Below, one piece after another: positions 6,007-8,331 of a stretch of 8,331 nt of DNA; the stretch's first letter is position 1; the number at the start of each line of letters is the position of its first letter. The position numbers and the translations under genes were made by a program. The notes under the pieces are model-generated. The model saw nothing but the letters and a program-made list of their open reading frames with translations, searched no databases and had not been told where the DNA came from. Source of the DNA: Methanomassiliicoccaceae archaeon (GTDB lineage Archaea; Thermoplasmatota; Thermoplasmata; Methanomassiliicoccales; Methanomethylophilaceae); NCBI GenBank assembly GCA_009786295.1, contig WQTN01000102.1:1-8331 (forward strand), read 5' to 3'.

Positions 6007-6507
6007 TTACTCTTCTCTGATAAGCTCTATCCTGTGGCCGCGGTAATCCATCTTGACGGATCTCCTCACAAGGCTCTTCAGCATTGTGGATGAAAGGCCC
6101 AGCGTCTCGGCGACATCGCCCGAGAATCTTCCGCCTTTGCCTACCTCGGCAAGTATATTCGCTTCAATGACCGCATATTCCTCATCGCCCATCATCGCAG
6201 CGGTCAGCACATCGCTTATTTCATAGACCGGCCACTGCGCGTTTATGTTGAAAGAGGTGTAATATGTGTGATAGGATTTTTCCGGGTATCCTCCCTCCAC
6301 GGATAACCAGCGTGTCTCGACAAGTTTCATTTTTTCAAAAAAGATGATGGCGTCCCTGCCCTCTGGCCCGAATTTTTTCTCTATGTCGTCGGCGGTCCTC
6401 CATTCTAAGGTCACCTCTTTTAATACATCTCTTTTTATCGAGGTATCGACTGATCTGAGCATCGGAACCAACTCAGAGGGCTCATTGATGACCTTAATTC
6501 TATTCAT
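6007..6507 (-). CDS. Predicted transcriptional regulator with two HTH regions
   Basis: A 166-residue protein from ATG 6507. Upstream in-frame ATGs at 6528 and 6555 are less likely: TATA-like boxes at 6543-6552 and 6533-6541 put transcript starts near 6522 or 6511, and AAGGA lies 9 bases before ATG 6507. Residues about 20-64 (from SVDTSIKRDVLKEV, with TADDIEKKFG, to FFEKMKLVETRW) form an ArsR-like winged helix. Residues about 111-150 (YAVIEANILAEV, then FSGDVAETLGLSSTMLKSLV) form a second helix-turn-helix. Between them is an aromatic-rich segment (YHTYYTSFNINAQWPVY) that may be an interface or ligand site. It resembles archaeal predicted regulators of the COG4738 type, recognised from memory. 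As first gene before aTrm56 and the HD hydrolase it may control that operon. Confidence 0.82.
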   Translation of the reverse strand: MNRIKVINEPSELVPMLRSVDTSIKRDVLKEVTLEWRTADDIEKKFGPEGRDAIIFFEKMKLVETRWLSVEGGYPEKSYHTYYTSFNINAQWPVYEISDVLTAAMMGDEEYAVIEANILAEVGKGGRFSGDVAETLGLSSTMLKSLVRRSVKMDYRGHRIELIREE

Positions 6508-6532
6508 AAGAGTTTTCCTTATAGACATAAAC

Positions 6533-6552
6533 GTATATAACGCTTTATATAT
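6533..6552 (-). promoter_or_regulatory. TATA-like elements for the regulator-trm56-HD operon
   Basis: On the minus strand there are two A/T boxes, ATATATAAAG (6543-6552) and GTTATATAC (6533-6541). The expected transcript starts are near 6522 and 6511, both just upstream of ATG 6507. The first leaves a short leader that includes the AAGGA ribosome site. Confidence 0.6.
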
Positions 6553-6599
6553 CACACCGAATATTTTTACTGATTTTTTGGTAGATGACCTTTGCTAAG

Positions 6600-6608
6600 A
6601 TTTATTAA
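6600..6608 (+). promoter_or_regulatory. TATA-like box for the small Cys-rich gene
   Basis: ATTTATTAA with its centre 27 bases before ATG 6631 predicts a transcript beginning at or within one or two bases of the start codon, that is, a leaderless message. No convincing Shine-Dalgarno precedes that ATG, which fits. Confidence 0.5.
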
Positions 6609-6630
6609 CGGATTTGCCAATCAGGTTGCG

Positions 6631-6798
6631 ATGGAAAAAGAAAAACCCCTCGAATTGAGATGGCAGTGCCTTAACTGTTACAAGGTCCACCGCGGTTCTG
6701 ACGCGGAAAAGAAGGCCTTGGACTGCTGCGGGTCATTCACGCAAGGGTTTTGGGTCAACTATTCGAAGTGGGGAAAACAGAAGTGGTACGGGCGCTGA
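6631..6798 (+). CDS. Small Cys-rich, zinc-ribbon-like protein of unknown function
   Basis: A 55-residue basic protein starting MEKEKPLELRWQCLNCYKVH. It has a CxxC knuckle (Cys13, Cys16) and a CC pair (Cys32, Cys33) in LDCCGSF, which could together bind one zinc as a minimal ribbon. An aromatic/basic tail follows (FWVNYSKWGKQKWYGR) with three Trp and two Tyr, suggesting nucleic-acid or ribosome contact. The ATG at 6631 is chosen over an in-frame TTG at 6592 because the TATA-like box at 6600-6608 lies between them. The gene diverges from the regulator-trm56-HD operon and is followed by a T tract. I do not recognise the family. Coding status is supported by the coherent zinc-knuckle pattern and promoter, not by homology. 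Confidence 0.68.
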   Translation: MEKEKPLELRWQCLNCYKVHRGSDAEKKALDCCGSFTQGFWVNYSKWGKQKWYGR

Positions 6799-6825
6799 GC
6801 ACACCCTTCTGAACGAACGGTCGAG

Positions 6826-6831
6826 TTTTTT
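6826..6831 (+). terminator. T-tract terminator after the Cys-rich gene
   Basis: TTTTTT followed by C and further Ts (TTTTTTCTTTC, 6826-6836), 28 bases after the TGA at 6796-6798, on the coding strand. Archaeal transcription commonly ends at such U-rich runs without a hairpin, and no strong stem-loop is seen here. It separates this gene from the next one. Confidence 0.5.
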
Positions 6832-6844
6832 CTTTCTGCACTAT

Positions 6845-6853
6845 GATTAATAA
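6845..6853 (+). promoter_or_regulatory. TATA-like box for the small winged-helix gene
   Basis: GATTAATAA centred 27 bases before ATG 6876. This predicts a leaderless transcript starting at that ATG and argues against the earlier in-frame ATG at 6843, which overlaps the box and has no ribosome site. Confidence 0.45.
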
Positions 6854-6875
6854 CAAACAAGGTTATTCTGATACA

Positions 6876-7178
6876 ATGGCGGAAGGAACATCTATTTTTG
6901 ATCGTGCCTTTGAGGAGATAGAGCTCATAGGCAGGCACATAGACATGCTGAAGGTCACAAAGAAGATGCAGCCCATCGGGATCATCAGGCTGTCGGAGGT
7001 CCTGGACATACCGAAACACAAGGTAAGGTATTCTCTCAGGCTGCTGGAGAAAGAAGGGCTCATAATTGCTACCAACGAAGGCGCCATGGTATCGGACAGA
7101 TATGAGGAGTTCATAAGGTCGGCATCCGTCCGGCTAGAGGACCTCATACAACAGATAAACAAGATAACCCCGATCTGA
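6876..7178 (+). CDS. Small winged-helix DNA-binding protein
   Basis: A 100-residue protein from ATG 6876. The core is a winged helix: an N-terminal helix (FDRAFEEIELIGRHIDMLKV, residues 8-27), then MQPIGIIRLSEVLDIPKHKV (31-50) as helix-turn, the RYSLRLLEKEGLI recognition helix and strand (51-63), and the wing ATNEGAMVSD. A C-terminal helix (about 75-97) is likely used for dimerisation. There are no Cys residues and no attached ligand domain. It resembles small archaeal proteins annotated only as predicted transcriptional regulators. It stands alone, convergent with the transporter gene 14 bases downstream. The target is unknown. Confidence 0.8.
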   Translation: MAEGTSIFDRAFEEIELIGRHIDMLKVTKKMQPIGIIRLSEVLDIPKHKVRYSLRLLEKEGLIIATNEGAMVSDRYEEFIRSASVRLEDLIQQINKITPI

Positions 7179-7192
7179 GCGCACCCCGCACG

Positions 7193-8182
7193 TCAGCCGA
7201 TCAGTTCTCTTCTTTCATAGACGGATGACAGGAGAGCGGAGACTATGATCAGGGCTGCGCCTATCAGCAGCGGGGCGTCAAGGACGTCGTGGCCGAGGGC
7301 GCAGGAGAAGATCATGGCGAACACCGATTCGGTGCAGCACAGAATGGAGATCGTTGTTGACGGTATCTTTCGTTGCGCCGCGGTCTGCACAAAGAAGCCC
7401 AACCCGGTGACGATAAGGCCCATGAACACAAACCCCACCCACGATCCAGGGAGGTCCATGCCGGAATACTGTTCGGTCTCCAGCATCAGGCTCACCACGA
7501 TCCCCGCAAGCGTTGCGGCGGCCATCTGGACAAAAGTGAAATTTATCGTGTCAAGGCGAGGTGAGAATTTTTCAAGAGCAACAAACTGCATCGCGAACAT
7601 GACGGCGCACGTTATCGTCAGAAGATCCCCCATATTCATTGAGGCATCTCCTCCGGTTACCCCGGACATCACAATGATCCCGGCGAATCCAAGGGATGCG
7701 AACAATATCGACCTTGCTGACAGTTTTCTCAGAACGATCGAGATAATGATTGGCACGAATAGAACGTAAAGTATGGTGAGCAGCCCGCTCTTCGCAGGCG
7801 TGGTGTACACAAGACCGACGGTCTGAAGGCCGAAGGCGGCAAAGATCATCACGCCGACGAGAATCCCATATCCCCATTCGTCGCGGCTGATGGAAAGAGT
7901 TTTTTTGAAAATGACCTTCGCGGCGAGGAGTGTCAAAGCGCCCAGGCCGTACGTAACGGCGATCAGGAAGAACGGAGGTATCCCAGTGTCAAGAAGATCA
8001 TATGCGACGACGAGGCTGAGCCCCCAGACCATGCACACAATCAGGAACGCCGACAGGTGCGGCAGCCTCTCTCTTTCGAAACTCAATTCCTCACGGAATG
8101 CAGCAATGACAGATTCTTTATTTGAATATGTGGCCGATCTACTTCTGCGGATAGGTATTTCGATACTGACTGAAATTTGCAA
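7193..8182 (-). CDS. DMT/EamA-family membrane transporter (10 TM)
   Basis: A 329-residue protein with about ten hydrophobic segments forming two EamA repeats. The first segment is near residues 43-62 (SAFLIVCMVWGLSLVVAYDL) and the last near 304-321. Family signatures are the conserved stretch around 123-147 (YTTPAKSGLLTILYVLFVPI) closing the first repeat and the CTESVFAMIFS stretch (283-293) in the second. Members export or exchange small metabolites such as amino acids or nucleotide-linked compounds; the substrate cannot be read here. The start is uncertain: TTG 8182 gives a polar 40-residue N-terminus with no Shine-Dalgarno, and TTG 8086 leaves about 8 residues before the first membrane segment. 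A TATA-like TTTTAAAT on the minus strand (8197-8204) predicts transcripts from about 8174, which favours a downstream start. Confidence 0.9.
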   Translation of the reverse strand: MQISVSIEIPIRRSRSATYSNKESVIAAFREELSFERERLPHLSAFLIVCMVWGLSLVVAYDLLDTGIPPFFLIAVTYGLGALTLLAAKVIFKKTLSISRDEWGYGILVGVMIFAAFGLQTVGLVYTTPAKSGLLTILYVLFVPIIISIVLRKLSARSILFASLGFAGIIVMSGVTGGDASMNMGDLLTITCAVMFAMQFVALEKFSPRLDTINFTFVQMAAATLAGIVVSLMLETEQYSGMDLPGSWVGFVFMGLIVTGLGFFVQTAAQRKIPSTTISILCCTESVFAMIFSCALGHDVLDAPLLIGAALIIVSALLSSVYERRELIG

Positions 8183-8229
8183 AGAATATGGGATTCATTT
8201 AAAACAGAAACGGCCGTTAGACGTAATCA

Positions 8230-8237
8230 TTTAATAT
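8230..8237 (+). promoter_or_regulatory. TATA-like box for tRNA-Asn
   Basis: TTTAATAT centred about 30 bases before the first tRNA base predicts transcription from about 8260, a 4-base 5' leader typical of archaeal tRNA genes. Confidence 0.55.
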
Positions 8238-8263
8238 TTGTCACACTTTCGCTCTTCCCATAG

Positions 8264-8331
8264 GCCGTCGTAGCTCAGTTGGTAGAGCGTGTGACTGTTA
8301 ATCACAAGGTCCACGGTTCGAGCCCGTGCGA
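8264..8331 (+). tRNA. tRNA-Asn (anticodon GTT), 3' end outside window
   Basis: Cloverleaf visible: acceptor 5' strand GCCGTCG, then TA, D-stem GCTC/GAGC with loop AGTTGGTA. The anticodon stem TGTGA/TCACA has loop CTGTTAA, giving anticodon GTT for asparagine. The variable loop is AGGTC, the T-stem CACGG/CCGTG and the loop TTCGAGC. The window ends after the first three acceptor 3' bases (CGA), which pair with TCG at positions 5-7. The last four acceptor bases and discriminator lie beyond. There is no intron in the anticodon loop. Confidence 0.96.

Noticed and set aside
7245..7769. 174-codon plus-strand frame opposite the transporter gene
   Set aside because: Antisense to transmembrane coding sequence, with no domain or start signal.
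1..8331. CRISPR arrays, insertion sequences, integrase/attachment sites, toxin-antitoxin or defence genes
   Set aside because: No regularly spaced repeats, transposase motifs, duplicated att-like sequence at the tRNA, or toxin/nuclease signatures were seen; composition looks uniform across the window.

Overview
This is a gene-dense stretch of an archaeal chromosome. The archaeal assignment rests on the following: a Cdc48/VAT-type AAA+ ATPase; a tRNA C56 2'-O-methyltransferase (aTrm56, an archaeal family); a stand-alone Elp3; small PRC-barrel proteins; a COG1709-type regulator; and A/T-rich TATA-like boxes about 26 bases before several likely transcript starts, some giving nearly leaderless messages. 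The style (several winged-helix regulators, an atypical thioredoxin reductase, no TAG among 14 stop codons) fits a euryarchaeon of the Thermoplasmatota, with Methanomassiliicoccales a reasonable guess. No diagnostic methanogenesis or pyl gene is present, so this placement is inference.

Layout. Bases 1-854 (+): the 3' part of cdc48, coupled by a GTGA overlap to a small PRC-barrel gene. Bases 847-2858 (-): a winged-helix regulator and elp3, joined by an ATGA overlap and ending head-on inside the PRC gene's last codons. Bases 2901-4606 (-): thioredoxin, thioredoxin reductase and a COG1709-like HTH regulator, tightly packed. Bases 4694-4939 (+): a second small PRC-barrel gene, divergent from thioredoxin, that appears to start at a non-standard codon behind a strong Shine-Dalgarno. 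Bases 4934-6507 (-): a two-HTH regulator, aTrm56 and an HD-domain protein. Bases 6631-6798 (+): a 55-residue Cys-rich protein. Bases 6876-7178 (+): a small winged-helix protein. Bases 7193-8182 (-): a DMT/EamA transporter. Bases 8264-8331 (+): tRNA-Asn(GTT), cut by the window edge.

Themes are protein quality control (Cdc48 with a C-terminal HbYX-like tail), thiol redox (Trx/TrxR) and tRNA modification (Elp3 at U34, aTrm56 at C56), interleaved with four small DNA-binding proteins and two short PRC-barrel proteins. The points most worth a second look are the near-cognate start of the second PRC gene, the thioredoxin reductase that lacks the usual NADPH-binding signature, and the two PRC-barrel genes as possible Cdc48 or cell-division partners. 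No mobile element, CRISPR array, phage gene or defence system is visible, and no gene-free stretch exceeds about 125 bases.
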